From assembly GCA_002702705.1 (NCBI GenBank), contig PABH01000025.1, positions 1-61,215 of the forward strand: a stretch of 61,215 nucleotides of DNA, written 5' to 3'. The notes beneath the pieces are model-generated. The model did not search any database. It had not been told where the DNA came from and saw nothing but the letters and a program-made list of their open reading frames with translations. The position numbers and the translations under genes are program-made. Source of the stretch: Anaerolineaceae bacterium. GTDB taxonomy: Bacteria > Chloroflexota > Anaerolineae > Anaerolineales > Anaerolineaceae. Positions 19,003-28,213 of the stretch are shown piece by piece. The number at the start of each line of letters is the position of its first letter. The first letter of the stretch is position 1.

Positions 19003-19820
19003 AATTCCCTTGGAAGCAAAATTTCTAGTTTGGACTCCTGAATATATTGATTTATTTTTTCTAAAAATGGCAACAATTTTTCCACTGACTGTAAACCTGT
19101 TCCCGATATTGAATGGGGATGTCCATATACAACAACAAACTCCCCTTTTTTTACAGCACGATTTAAATGTTCCAAAGCTTCAGTTGAAAAACCTGCTTTT
19201 CCGTTTAGATGTATCGTTTGAATACCGTTTACGGTTTCCAATTTTGCCTTATGTTTCCTATTAATACCGACTAGTTTCAATAAGCGTTGCATCGGATTCG
19301 CATACGCTATACGAGCAAATTGATATCCTGTTTGATGAAGCATACCGCATAGTTTTGGGATGTCGATTCTGTTTTGTTTTGATATTTTTCTCTCAGATAA
19401 ACTAATGGAACCTTTCTGAAAAAAGTCAAAAGGTTGGTTATATGGTGGCACAAAAGTAAAAATCTTATCACCAATACATTGTTCCAAGGCGTCTTTACTA
19501 TTCCGTAAAACCTCTCCCAATTTTTTTTCTCCAAGGGGAGGTAACCATTCATGGTGCATACCGTGACTCGCTATTTCATGACCCATTTTGTAAATATTTT
19601 TAATCAATTTTGGATCGTGATAAGGACGCTCACCCGGCAAGGCAGCTGCACCAACAACCGCGAAACAGGCTGGTACTTGAAATTTATAATGATATTCAAG
19701 CAATCTCTCCGTATTGGTAAAATCAGCCATTCCCCAATTTTTTGGTCCAGTTCCAGATCGAGAAACATCTCCTCCCCATTGAGTATCAAAATCCCAAAAA
19801 AAGATTAATTTACCGGTCAT
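18993..19820 (-). CDS. Polysaccharide deacetylase (NodB-type, CE4)
   Basis: 275 residues when started at ATG 19820; a TTG at 19829 gives a TTGA overlap with the previous stop. The metal site of CE4 enzymes is visible: FDTQWGGD (Asp first) and SHGMHHEW (SHxxH). A Y-G-H-P-H segment near the C-terminus (VVYGHPHS) is the last motif. No signal peptide is evident, so it should act on a cytoplasmic, lipid-linked or nucleotide-bound glycan, removing N-acetyl groups. It resembles the group of cytosolic NodB proteins in capsule loci. Confidence 0.82.
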   Translation of the reverse strand: MTGKLIFFWDFDTQWGGDVSRSGTGPKNWGMADFTNTERLLEYHYKFQVPACFAVVGAAALPGERPYHDPKLIKNIYKMGHEIASHGMHHEWLPPLGEKKLGEVLRNSKDALEQCIGDKIFTFVPPYNQPFDFFQKGSISLSERKISKQNRIDIPKLCGMLHQTGYQFARIAYANPMQRLLKLVGINRKHKAKLETVNGIQTIHLNGKAGFSTEALEHLNRAVKKGEFVVVYGHPHSISGTGLQSVEKLLPFLEKINQYIQESKLEILLPRELCI

Positions 19821-19825
19821 CGTAC

Positions 19826-21004
19826 TCAAACACCAACCTGTCTCTCAAAACCACTCTCTAGATTAAAGCGATCCTTCTTAAAATAACCCAATAGTTTACG
19901 AACGGAATTTTCTTCTGAAAACTGAATAATATGTTCAGTTAGTTCTTTTCGTAATTGGTTTAATTCAGAAATGTCTCTCTGCTGTAAATAATCAAATTTA
20001 TCAAAAAAATCTTCATATTCAAATTGCAAATATTTGTTATGAACGATTTCTTTTTGACCACCAGAATTATGAACAAACGGAATAGCCCCCGATGCAATTG
20101 CTTCGACAGTTGTCATACCAAAATGTTCGTTTTCTGCAGGGAAAATGTAAAACCTTGTTCTTGTTAGTTCATCCTGCACTCTTCCATCACTCGGGTTTTC
20201 GAAAAATAGTACATTTTGTAAATTATTATTTTTTGCCTCTTGTTTTAGGTAATTTAAAAACGGAATCCGGTGATCAGGAACAGCTCCCATTATGACAAAG
20301 CGAGTTGTTGGATATTTTTCTGCTAATTTAAGAATCAAGTCTGGCCTTTTATAATCAACGATCCTTGAAAAAAAAGTGACCGTGTCCCGTTGAGGCAAAT
20401 CATCATCAATATAATTACGACCAGTCATCTGGATTGGTGGATAAACCACAGGAAGTTTTACATCATGAGCTTCTTCAAATAATTCAGCTGTGTACTTTGA
20501 ATTTATTACATATTGGTTATCTCGATGGTATTCATAAACCGGGCAGTTATTTCTAAACCCTTGAAGATAAATCCACTTGCACAACCTCAATGGCCAACCA
20601 CGCACACCCTTTGGAACTTTCCACAACTGCGGAAGTAATGGTGGACCAGATAAATAACGAAGATGTGGAACTTCTGGTTTTAAGAGAAAACCATTAAAAA
20701 ACACATAATAAAAATCATAATGATTGGTAAGTTGGGACTCTTTAATACAATTAAATATCCAAGCTAAATAACGGAGCGTATTAGGCAGCTTATCAATCAC
20801 CTTTGAAGGGATGCGGAAACGAATATATTGGTAATTGGCATCCACGCCTTTCTCGAGCATTAATTTTTTATCTGGAGGAACATCCCATAAAACGTCAGGA
20901 ATAATTCCAAGCTGATTAAGACCTCGGATCAATGCAATGGCTACCGACTGAACTCCTCCAGGGTGATCCAAACGATAAACCACAGCCACCTTTTGGTTTG
21001 TCAT
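19826..21004 (-). CDS. GT4-like glycosyltransferase
   Basis: 392 residues. The N-terminus has a DHPGGVQSVAI loop. The donor domain contains VTFFSRIVDYKRPDLI and RFYIFPAENEHFGMTTVEAIASGAIPFV, i.e. E-x7-E with the typical GT4 surroundings. ATG 21004 overlaps the previous stop as ATGA and has a GGGGA SD. It is similar in architecture to the ALG11/mannosyltransferase-like GT4 group. The donor is unknown. Confidence 0.85.
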   Translation of the reverse strand: MTNQKVAVVYRLDHPGGVQSVAIALIRGLNQLGIIPDVLWDVPPDKKLMLEKGVDANYQYIRFRIPSKVIDKLPNTLRYLAWIFNCIKESQLTNHYDFYYVFFNGFLLKPEVPHLRYLSGPPLLPQLWKVPKGVRGWPLRLCKWIYLQGFRNNCPVYEYHRDNQYVINSKYTAELFEEAHDVKLPVVYPPIQMTGRNYIDDDLPQRDTVTFFSRIVDYKRPDLILKLAEKYPTTRFVIMGAVPDHRIPFLNYLKQEAKNNNLQNVLFFENPSDGRVQDELTRTRFYIFPAENEHFGMTTVEAIASGAIPFVHNSGGQKEIVHNKYLQFEYEDFFDKFDYLQQRDISELNQLRKELTEHIIQFSEENSVRKLLGYFKKDRFNLESGFERQVGV

Positions 21005-22143
21005 AATGAGTCCCCTTCCATAATTTTAAATTCATTTTTCAGCAACGATTCAAACACTTTTACTGGTTGGTTTGAAGCAAATGTTTGATTTACTCGTGTG
21101 AAAGCAGTGTTACGAATATTCTTTGCCAAATCCTCGTTAGATAACACTTTACAAATTTTTTCTGCAAGAAGTTTTGGAGAATCTGGAGAAAGGGCATCAA
21201 ACTTTAATCCACTCACCATATCATCAACCAATTCTGCTTGGCCACCTGAGTCAGAAACAATAACAGGGCAACCAACCAATTGGGCTTCAAGAACCACCCG
21301 GCCTAAAGGCTCTCTCGATGAAGTTAAACAAAATACAGACATTTCATTCATCAATTCAATCACATCACTTCGTTGTCCCATAAATGCAATTTTGTCGTTT
21401 ATGCCCAATGCTTTTGCTCTTTTCCACAATGTTTCTTCCAGGTTTTTTTCAGTCTCACTTGCTTTACCAATTAGAACAAATCTAGCTGAAGGTATTTTTT
21501 CTAATACGTAGGGAATCGACTCAACAAATAAGTGCGGCTGTTTAAATTGAGTTATCCTACCAGCCCAGCCCACCAAAGGAGATTTGGAGTCAAAAGGCGT
21601 ATGACGATGATGTTTTATTTTATAGGTTAGGATTCTTTTTTCAATATCCTCTTTCGCAATTACATCATAAGCGAGTTCAACTTCTCTATCTGGAACCATA
21701 TCTTTAACATAGCTTTGTAAATCTTTCGACACTGTGAATAATTTGTCTGCTTTTCGCAGCACCTTTTGATAGAGGGGTGTGTGTTTCACGTATTCCCTTA
21801 CATAGATGATATAAGGAATCCCTGCCATCCTGCTGGCAGTACTAATCCGGCTAGCAGCAGAAAAGGTGTTACAAATTACCAAGTTAATATTTCGTTTTTT
21901 TAATTCGCGGGAATTTTTTTTTGATTGGAAATAATGTAATCCAGGATATTTTCTTCTTGGTGTAGAAATTTGATTTACCCATACATTTAAATTGTTGGAA
22001 TGGAAAAATTCTGCCAAGATCCCTTCACCTGGAACTAACATCGTAAAATCAAAGTTCCCATCAAGTTTATTTATCATATCGACAATCGCTATTTCAGCGC
22101 CGCTTACAATGTCAGATCGATAATGCGAGATCAATATTTCCAT
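21001..22143 (-). CDS. GT4-family glycosyltransferase
   Basis: 380 residues. HYRSDIVSGAEIAI opens the acceptor domain. LVGWAGRITQFKQPHLFVE marks the domain boundary and FCLTSSREPLGRVVLEAQLVGCPVIVSD is the donor signature. SD AAAGGTG precedes ATG 22143, one base after the stop of the next upstream gene. Together with its neighbours it forms a run of glycosyltransferases feeding one oligosaccharide unit. Confidence 0.86.
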   Translation of the reverse strand: MEILISHYRSDIVSGAEIAIVDMINKLDGNFDFTMLVPGEGILAEFFHSNNLNVWVNQISTPRRKYPGLHYFQSKKNSRELKKRNINLVICNTFSAASRISTASRMAGIPYIIYVREYVKHTPLYQKVLRKADKLFTVSKDLQSYVKDMVPDREVELAYDVIAKEDIEKRILTYKIKHHRHTPFDSKSPLVGWAGRITQFKQPHLFVESIPYVLEKIPSARFVLIGKASETEKNLEETLWKRAKALGINDKIAFMGQRSDVIELMNEMSVFCLTSSREPLGRVVLEAQLVGCPVIVSDSGGQAELVDDMVSGLKFDALSPDSPKLLAEKICKVLSNEDLAKNIRNTAFTRVNQTFASNQPVKVFESLLKNEFKIMEGDSL

Positions 22144-22144
22144 T

Positions 22145-23410
22145 TCACACCTTTGAATGTCCCCCTAAATAAAAATTCTTTTGGATTTTAAGGATAATTT
22201 TTTTTGCGATGAGATAGCCAGGTATCCTGTGTAGCCGTTTTGTTAGTGTATCCGTTTGCTCTTTCAACTCTTGAATAGTGATCAAAGCAGCATCCAATTC
22301 TGATTGTAATACAGCCATATCTCGGTTTCCAAAAACAGGATGGCCAGGATATAAACGTTCCAGATCAAAATTTTGACTAGGCCAAGAAACAAATGATTCT
22401 GGTGAATCCAGTATACGATCTGGGAAAGATAACGGTCCTTGTGGATTAAGATCATATGCTTGTTTAATGTGTAGCATTTCATCAATCAGATGAACGAGGC
22501 GAGGAAATGCTTCTGTTTTGCAGTGCAGTGCATCATGCAAACAGTAATCCTGATATACCATTCGCTCTAACGGCGTTTCAATCAAGGCGGTTAGAACCTC
22601 GGGTATATGCTCTTTACATTTAATCTCCCAAGCAGCTTGGGTATATATGGGAACAAAATGATAATTCAACAAGGCTACTGGTAAACCCAATAACATCGCC
22701 TCTAATTGAGCGGTTGAGGGAGTTGTGATTACAGCATCCATTTGAGGCAATAGATCATGCAGTTCTGTACCTGTAGCTGAATTATATGTATTCTTCACCC
22801 CAAGTTCTAGATGTAAACCTTTTGAAATCCTCCACACGACTTCAATATCCGTGCGCTGTTCAAGAACAGATTGTAAATCACGTAAAGATTCTAAAGTGAT
22901 AGCTGTTTCTTCTGGTGTAAAACCAGGCGTTCTTGCTGTCATCACCAACAATCGCAGCGGTCTGTCAAAAATTGGTTCTATTCTGCCAGGCCGCTGCTGC
23001 CTGACCAGGTTGTCTAGACGAGGAGCACCAACCACCTCACACTTACCAACATTTCCCCAGGATTCATACAACCGTGCATCTAACCTTCCGAGGCAAGCAA
23101 TTTTATGAACCAGAGCCGGTTGATTCAATGGACGTTTTGTCACCTTTTGGGTGCGAGACCAGGTATTACGCCACTCTTGAATCCCATCCATGATCAATAA
23201 TGCCCCCACATTACGGCGCATCATCTCTGCGAGACATAAACCTCTTTGGGCATTGCTCGCCTCAAAAGCAATTACTAAATCAGGGTTATGTGCGGATACC
23301 TTCTCTAGCGAATAATCCGCTTCCACAACCAATTGATCTCCATAATGATTCTTAAGAGGTTCTGCATGATGAAAAAAACCCTTCGCCCCCAACACAACAA
23401 TTTTTGGCAT
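22145..23410 (-). CDS. GT-B-like glycosyltransferase of uncertain family, coiled-coil tail
   Basis: 421 residues from ATG 23410, which has a strong SD (AAAGGAG); an ATG at 23431 lacks one. The N-terminus (KIVVLGAKGFFHHAEPL) looks like the first strand of a GT-B domain. The C-terminal half carries a D-x-VITTPSTAQLEAMLLGLPVAL segment, the pattern of the nucleotide-sugar site in CDP-glycerol, UDP-GlcNAc 2-epimerase-like and KDO-transferase-like proteins. Residues about 350-400 form a predicted coiled coil (QSELDAALITIQELKEQ). It is directly beside kdsA and could be the KDO transferase, which is inference from position only. Confidence 0.6.
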   Translation of the reverse strand: MPKIVVLGAKGFFHHAEPLKNHYGDQLVVEADYSLEKVSAHNPDLVIAFEASNAQRGLCLAEMMRRNVGALLIMDGIQEWRNTWSRTQKVTKRPLNQPALVHKIACLGRLDARLYESWGNVGKCEVVGAPRLDNLVRQQRPGRIEPIFDRPLRLLVMTARTPGFTPEETAITLESLRDLQSVLEQRTDIEVVWRISKGLHLELGVKNTYNSATGTELHDLLPQMDAVITTPSTAQLEAMLLGLPVALLNYHFVPIYTQAAWEIKCKEHIPEVLTALIETPLERMVYQDYCLHDALHCKTEAFPRLVHLIDEMLHIKQAYDLNPQGPLSFPDRILDSPESFVSWPSQNFDLERLYPGHPVFGNRDMAVLQSELDAALITIQELKEQTDTLTKRLHRIPGYLIAKKIILKIQKNFYLGGHSKV

Positions 23411-23459
23411 AAAAGCTCCTTTATTAATCATCCATTATCGAGACATTTGTAAAAATACA

Positions 23460-24296
23460 TTAATCTTTCCAAAAAGGTTTTGCTGTATTCCAAACCACCA
23501 GGAGTTCATTAATTAATTTTTCCATCTCAGTTAAAGGAATCATATTAGGCCCATCGCTTAACGCGGAATCAGGATTAGGATGAGTTTCCATAAAAAAGCC
23601 ATCTACACCAGATGCCGCTGCCGCTCTGGCTAGGTAGGGAGCATATTGTCTTTGTCCTCCGGATTTCCCGCCCAACCCACCAGGTTGTTGAACACTATGG
23701 GTAAGATCAAAAACGACAGGTGCCATCGTACGCATAATGACAAATGATCGCATATCAACTACCAGATTGTGGTAACCAAACGAACTCCCTCTTTCGGTTA
23801 AAATAACTCTTTCATTTTTGGCGTCAAAAGATTTTTGGACAGCAAAAAACATATCGTCTGGTGCCATGAATTGGCCTTTCTTAATATTGACCACTTTTCC
23901 TGTTCTCGCGACAGCTTGTATTAAATCCGTTTGTCTGCATAAAAAAGCTGGAATTTGTAAAATGTCTACTACGTCAGATACTTCCCCTACCTGACTTGTT
24001 TCATGCACATCGGTTAACACTGGAAGGTTTAAATCCTTACCAACTTTAGATAAGATTTTTAACGAATCTTCAAACCCAATGGATCGAAATGACCGGCCAG
24101 AAGTACGGTTTGCTTTATCAAATGAAGACTTAAAAACAAATGGTAATTTATATTTCTCAAATAAAGTCTTTAAATATTCCGCTGTTTCAAAAATAATTGA
24201 TTCTGATTCCACCACGCAAGGCCCACAAATAAATAATGGGTAACTTGCACCTATCTTGGTTGTTGAATTTATATTAAAAATGTGTTGATTTTCCAT
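23460..24296 (-). CDS. kdsA: 3-deoxy-D-manno-octulosonate 8-phosphate synthase
   Basis: 278 residues, normal family length. It condenses phosphoenolpyruvate with arabinose 5-phosphate to give KDO-8-phosphate in the cytoplasm. The family block FKSSFDKANRTS is intact. CGPCVVESE places a Cys (Cys27) where metal-dependent enzymes have it, and the other ligands DLTHSVQQ, METHPNPD and SDGPN are present, so this is the metal-dependent class, unlike the E. coli enzyme. It follows kdsB and the kdsD-like gene, 3 bases from the latter. SD GAAGGGG precedes the ATG. No kdsC phosphatase is visible in the window. Confidence 0.95.
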   Translation of the reverse strand: MENQHIFNINSTTKIGASYPLFICGPCVVESESIIFETAEYLKTLFEKYKLPFVFKSSFDKANRTSGRSFRSIGFEDSLKILSKVGKDLNLPVLTDVHETSQVGEVSDVVDILQIPAFLCRQTDLIQAVARTGKVVNIKKGQFMAPDDMFFAVQKSFDAKNERVILTERGSSFGYHNLVVDMRSFVIMRTMAPVVFDLTHSVQQPGGLGGKSGGQRQYAPYLARAAAASGVDGFFMETHPNPDSALSDGPNMIPLTEMEKLINELLVVWNTAKPFWKD

Positions 24297-24299
24297 TCC

Positions 24300-25289
24300 T
24301 CAGCCCCTTCCGCGGTAAATATCATGCAGGCGGATTAAACCCAAGCATGTATGGTTTTCCAAATCTACAACCGGTAACACCGATATTTGGGAAGATCGAT
24401 GTTCCATCATCTCTGCAGCCTTTCCCAATGTAATTTCAGGTGTAGCAAATATCGGATTCACTGTCATCACATCTTTAGCCTTTAATAAGCGAATATCTTC
24501 ATATTGCTTTAATGCTCTGCGAACATCCCCATCTGTAATTATCCCTAATAAACGGTTATCTTGGTCTATGACACAAGCAGCCCCTAAGGGTTTGGATGTC
24601 ATTTGAATGACAACATCCCTTAATAACGTCTCTAAATTAACCCAAGCGACATTCTGATCTCGATGCATCACATCTTCCACATGCAAAAACAAGTTTCTGC
24701 CGAGTTGTCCACCTGGATGAAACCGAACAAAATCCGTCTCAGAAAAATTTCTAGCGTACATAAGGGCACTGACCAATGCATCACCAAGTGCTAATGCTAC
24801 GATAGATGAAGCTGTAGGTACAACACCCAATGGATCTGCCTCTTTATCTACCCTCCCATCCAAAACCACATCGGCTTCATTGGCTAACACAGACTGCAAA
24901 TTACCAACGATAACGATTAATTTTGATTTAAACTGTCGTAAAACAGGTACTAATCGTAATAATTCTTCCGTGCTGCCGCTCTTGGAAATCAAAATACTAG
25001 GATCCCCGGGTGAATAGACACCCAGATTTCCATGGATAGCCTCTGTCGGATGAAGAAAAACAGCCGGAGTACCGGTGCTGCACAAACTTGCGGTTATTTT
25101 TTGACCGATAATACCAGATTTTCCAATACCACTGATAATAACTTTTCCCGGGTGATTTAAAATAATCTCAACAGCTTTTGTGATATCACCATTCATCCGT
25201 TCAGAAGCTGCATAAATTGCTTCTGATTCAATTTTCATTGCTGTTTGGGCGATCTGTAAATATTCTGAAATCTCAAGTGCTATACTCAT
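24300..25289 (-). CDS. kdsD: D-arabinose 5-phosphate isomerase (KpsF/KdsD/GutQ family)
   Basis: 329 residues. A SIS sugar-isomerase domain (GIGKSGIIGQK, ISKSGSTEEL, HPTEAIHGNLG) is followed by two CBS domains (VEDVMH..., KDVMTVNPIF...). The family converts ribulose 5-phosphate to arabinose 5-phosphate, the KdsA substrate. SD AAGGAG precedes ATG 25289 and the gene overlaps kdsB by 17 bases. The KpsF-type copy used in capsule loci is the closest description. The CBS pair may sense a nucleotide. Confidence 0.92.
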   Translation of the reverse strand: MSIALEISEYLQIAQTAMKIESEAIYAASERMNGDITKAVEIILNHPGKVIISGIGKSGIIGQKITASLCSTGTPAVFLHPTEAIHGNLGVYSPGDPSILISKSGSTEELLRLVPVLRQFKSKLIVIVGNLQSVLANEADVVLDGRVDKEADPLGVVPTASSIVALALGDALVSALMYARNFSETDFVRFHPGGQLGRNLFLHVEDVMHRDQNVAWVNLETLLRDVVIQMTSKPLGAACVIDQDNRLLGIITDGDVRRALKQYEDIRLLKAKDVMTVNPIFATPEITLGKAAEMMEHRSSQISVLPVVDLENHTCLGLIRLHDIYRGRG

Positions 25290-26034
25290 AATAATCTCCT
25301 TGAGCTGCTAATTTCCGCACCACTTCCAGATCTGCTGGTGTGTCAACCGCAATAGATCGATATTGCGTAACAATTGTCTGAAATTGCATACCGGCTTCTA
25401 AAAACCGCAATTGTTCCAGCTTCTCAACTGCTTCTAATGACCCAGGCAACAAGTCATTGTAATGGGTAAGAATTTCTCTTCGGTAAGCATAAATTCCAAT
25501 ATGTCCCCAATAAACCCCATTTTGTAACCATCCATCCGGCGAAGTGTCCCGGGCATAAGGAATGGGTGATCTGGAAAAATATAACGCTAAACCATTCTTT
25601 GTTCTAACTACTTTTACGATATTTGGATTAAGTAAGTCATCATTATTTGATAAAGGATAAACAGCTGTTATTAGATCAGCTTTATCTTGTTGGCATTCAT
25701 GAACCATTTGATCGATCATATTAAAGGAAATAAACGGCTCATCTCCCTGTACATTAAATACCCAATCAGCATCCAACTGATCGATGATCGAAGCAATACG
25801 CTCGGTTCCAGAAGCACATTCTGGATTTGTCATTATGGCTTTCCCCCCCCATTCTGTGACAATTGAAAAGACCTCATCAGAATCTGTGGCAACAAAAACA
25901 TCATACAAATCTTTAGCCTTTTTTGTACGATTCCAGACATGCCATAACATGGGTTTTCCCTGAATATCAGCTAAAATTTTTCTAGGAAAACGAGTTGACT
26001 GTAATCGAGCAGGAATAACAGCAATAATCTTCAT
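25273..26034 (-). CDS. kdsB: CMP-KDO synthetase (3-deoxy-manno-octulosonate cytidylyltransferase)
   Basis: 253 residues from ATG 26034, the better start (SD AGGAT, 4 bases after the previous stop); the in-frame ATG at 26082 lies inside the preceding gene. The signature VIPARLQSTRFPRK, the ATDSDEV strand, SGTERIA and QGDEPF are characteristic of KdsB, which couples KDO to CMP. With KdsD and KdsA it makes the CMP-KDO donor for a glycosyltransferase. Confidence 0.94.
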   Translation of the reverse strand: MKIIAVIPARLQSTRFPRKILADIQGKPMLWHVWNRTKKAKDLYDVFVATDSDEVFSIVTEWGGKAIMTNPECASGTERIASIIDQLDADWVFNVQGDEPFISFNMIDQMVHECQQDKADLITAVYPLSNNDDLLNPNIVKVVRTKNGLALYFSRSPIPYARDTSPDGWLQNGVYWGHIGIYAYRREILTHYNDLLPGSLEAVEKLEQLRFLEAGMQFQTIVTQYRSIAVDTPADLEVVRKLAAQGDYYEYST

Positions 26035-26038
26035 AATC

Positions 26039-27082
26039 CTATTTCCAATTTTTTCTTGTAATGTCACGAAATTTACGCCCAAACGGAAGCAAATTTTTTA
26101 CCAGGGAAAAGCGTTTAATATATCTCGGATAATTTAAGATCGAGATTAAACGATAATATCCTTTTTTTAATGGATTTGAAATGTGTTCGGATGTGTTCCA
26201 ATAACCTTGTGCCAGCCGCGACTTTGCTACTCGCTCCCGTTTTAGTTTATCTTCTTGGTCTCCAAAATTAATATAACGCAGAGCTAAACTGTCTTCTCTA
26301 TACATACGTATCGTGTCCTTTTGACGTTTTGCGTTTGAATGAGTTCGATCTGACGCCAATGGCTCCTCAAGGATAATGATCCTCCCTTCAGGACATAAGC
26401 GATACATCAATTCTCGATCCATCACATAATGCAAATCTTCACGCAACCAACGTCCTACTTTATCGAGGTACTCCCTTACAAAAAATGAAGACTGTTGGGC
26501 AATATACCATTGAGATATATCCACAGTAGAAAGATCTACCGGCGGTTCCGGTCTTATCTTGGAATGGCGTGTTTGAAGTATGTTTGAATCAGCATCAATC
26601 GTATGGATACTCCCTGTCACCAAAATTACATCACTTTGATAGGACCAACCTACCGCAGCCTTGATAAATGCATTGGGCTGGTAAACATCATCACTTGGCA
26701 AATAAGCAATCAGGTCACCTTTGGATAATAACCATCCTTTATTAATGGCGTGACTTTGTCCTCGATCTGGCTCGCTGCGCCATTTAGTAATCCAGGGAGA
26801 ATATTTTTTTATTATCTCTGTACTTCCATCCGTTGATCCACCATCCATCACAAATAATTCAAATCGAGGATACCCTTGTAAAAGCACGGACCGAATCGCT
26901 TCCTCTAAAAATGAACTTTGATTCAAACTGGGGATGGTAATACTAATCAAAGGCCAGTCGTTCTCATTTTGCATCTTTGAGGATATCGGGGAAATAGTAG
27001 GATTCCATGGCCAACCACTTTTTTTCCCAGTTACTGCTGGTAATTGGGTTGAATAAATTAAAGATTTGAGTTGGTTTTCCAC
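26039..27082 (-). CDS. Family 2 glycosyltransferase
   Basis: 347 residues. The start is GTG 27082 with a strong SD (AAGGGGGG); it overlaps the preceding gene by 25 bases. ISITIPSLNQSSFLEEAI, DGGSTDGS, and the metal site PSDDVYQPNAF mark a GT-A domain. An acidic RELMYRL segment gives the catalytic region. It ends with a basic C-terminus. It likely adds one residue on the cytoplasmic side. The substrate is unknown. Confidence 0.88.
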   Translation of the reverse strand: MENQLKSLIYSTQLPAVTGKKSGWPWNPTISPISSKMQNENDWPLISITIPSLNQSSFLEEAIRSVLLQGYPRFELFVMDGGSTDGSTEIIKKYSPWITKWRSEPDRGQSHAINKGWLLSKGDLIAYLPSDDVYQPNAFIKAAVGWSYQSDVILVTGSIHTIDADSNILQTRHSKIRPEPPVDLSTVDISQWYIAQQSSFFVREYLDKVGRWLREDLHYVMDRELMYRLCPEGRIIILEEPLASDRTHSNAKRQKDTIRMYREDSLALRYINFGDQEDKLKRERVAKSRLAQGYWNTSEHISNPLKKGYYRLISILNYPRYIKRFSLVKNLLPFGRKFRDITRKNWK

Positions 27083-28182
27083 AAAAACCCCCCTTGATTA
27101 TTTTTAATCTCTAATATTTGGTCGTAAGTTTTTCGCACTGCTCTTTCCCAGTTATAGTAGTTAATAACCAATTTACGCCCTTGATCACCTAACCGCCGTA
27201 CCCGCTCCGGTTGATTAACTAAACTTTCAATTTTATTAGCCATTTCCTCCGAATCTCCATACGCACAAATCAAGTCCTCTGCATTGATTTTTGATAAAAC
27301 TTCGCGTACTTGAGGTTGTTCGTTTGAAACAACCGCCATCTCGCTAGAAAGATAGTCAAATAATTTTAAAGGGGAGTTGTAATCTGCGGATCCTGGTTTA
27401 TAAACAATTAACCCAAGATCCATTTTTGCCAACCATTGTGGTAGGTTTTCATATTGGATCTTTCCATGACAAAAAATATTCGGTGGAATATCTTTGATAT
27501 CCAAATCAATGCTGCCTATAACGTGAAAAGCAATATGCTTTTCATACCCCCGTTTATTTAAAATTCTGACAACATTCACTAATTGGTCAAAATCATTCCA
27601 AGATAATTCCGCACTTCCCATCCATAAAACATTAAATTGTTCAGAATTGACATTTTCTAAAACCGAATTTTTGTATAAGTCCGGATCAAACAGAACTGGG
27701 TCTGATCCATTCGGAATGACAATCGTATTTTTTATACTCAGATGTTCTTGAACAAATTCTGAAAGTTTTTCTGATACACAAACAGCCAAATCACAATGTC
27801 TTCCCAATTCTCTAAACCGATTTAATTTTTGTTGTTTTTGTGCTTCTGTAAGTTTTTTACTAAACGATAAAATCGGATAAGTGTTAAATTCCCACACATT
27901 TATAGGGTTTCCGAATAATAAACGATAAGGTAATGTTGTATATTTACATGCTCCGGTTATTTTCCCCTGCAGCCGAACATATATAACATCCATCTTTCGA
28001 AATAATTTTAAACGCTGCAATCGATCAGAGGGTATATATTGGATTCCAGGGTGATCTGTCGCCTGATTCATCCATATCTCATGACCTAACTGCAAAGAAT
28101 GATTTGTAAATTGCCGGATGTGAACGCTTCGCCCCCTGATATCATTTTTTGTTAAAGAAGCGTTTGCATAATAAATTTTCAT
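27058..28182 (-). CDS. GT4-like glycosyltransferase
   Basis: 374 residues. RGRSVHIRQF in the acceptor domain, VWEFNTYP and FHVIGSIDLD in the middle, and a donor segment GLIVYKPGSADYNSPLKLFDYLSSEMAVV (serine/lysine-rich variant of the E-x7-E site, closer to family GT4-like TagE or wlbH groups). Such a site is common in teichoic or LPS-core-like enzymes. No strong SD at ATG 28182; 31 bases separate it from the kinase gene. Confidence 0.82.
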   Translation of the reverse strand: MKIYYANASLTKNDIRGRSVHIRQFTNHSLQLGHEIWMNQATDHPGIQYIPSDRLQRLKLFRKMDVIYVRLQGKITGACKYTTLPYRLLFGNPINVWEFNTYPILSFSKKLTEAQKQQKLNRFRELGRHCDLAVCVSEKLSEFVQEHLSIKNTIVIPNGSDPVLFDPDLYKNSVLENVNSEQFNVLWMGSAELSWNDFDQLVNVVRILNKRGYEKHIAFHVIGSIDLDIKDIPPNIFCHGKIQYENLPQWLAKMDLGLIVYKPGSADYNSPLKLFDYLSSEMAVVSNEQPQVREVLSKINAEDLICAYGDSEEMANKIESLVNQPERVRRLGDQGRKLVINYYNWERAVRKTYDQILEIKNNQGGFLWKTNSNL

Positions 28183-28213
28183 AAATTATTGTTCAGCTTC
28201 ACCTTAAAACAGA

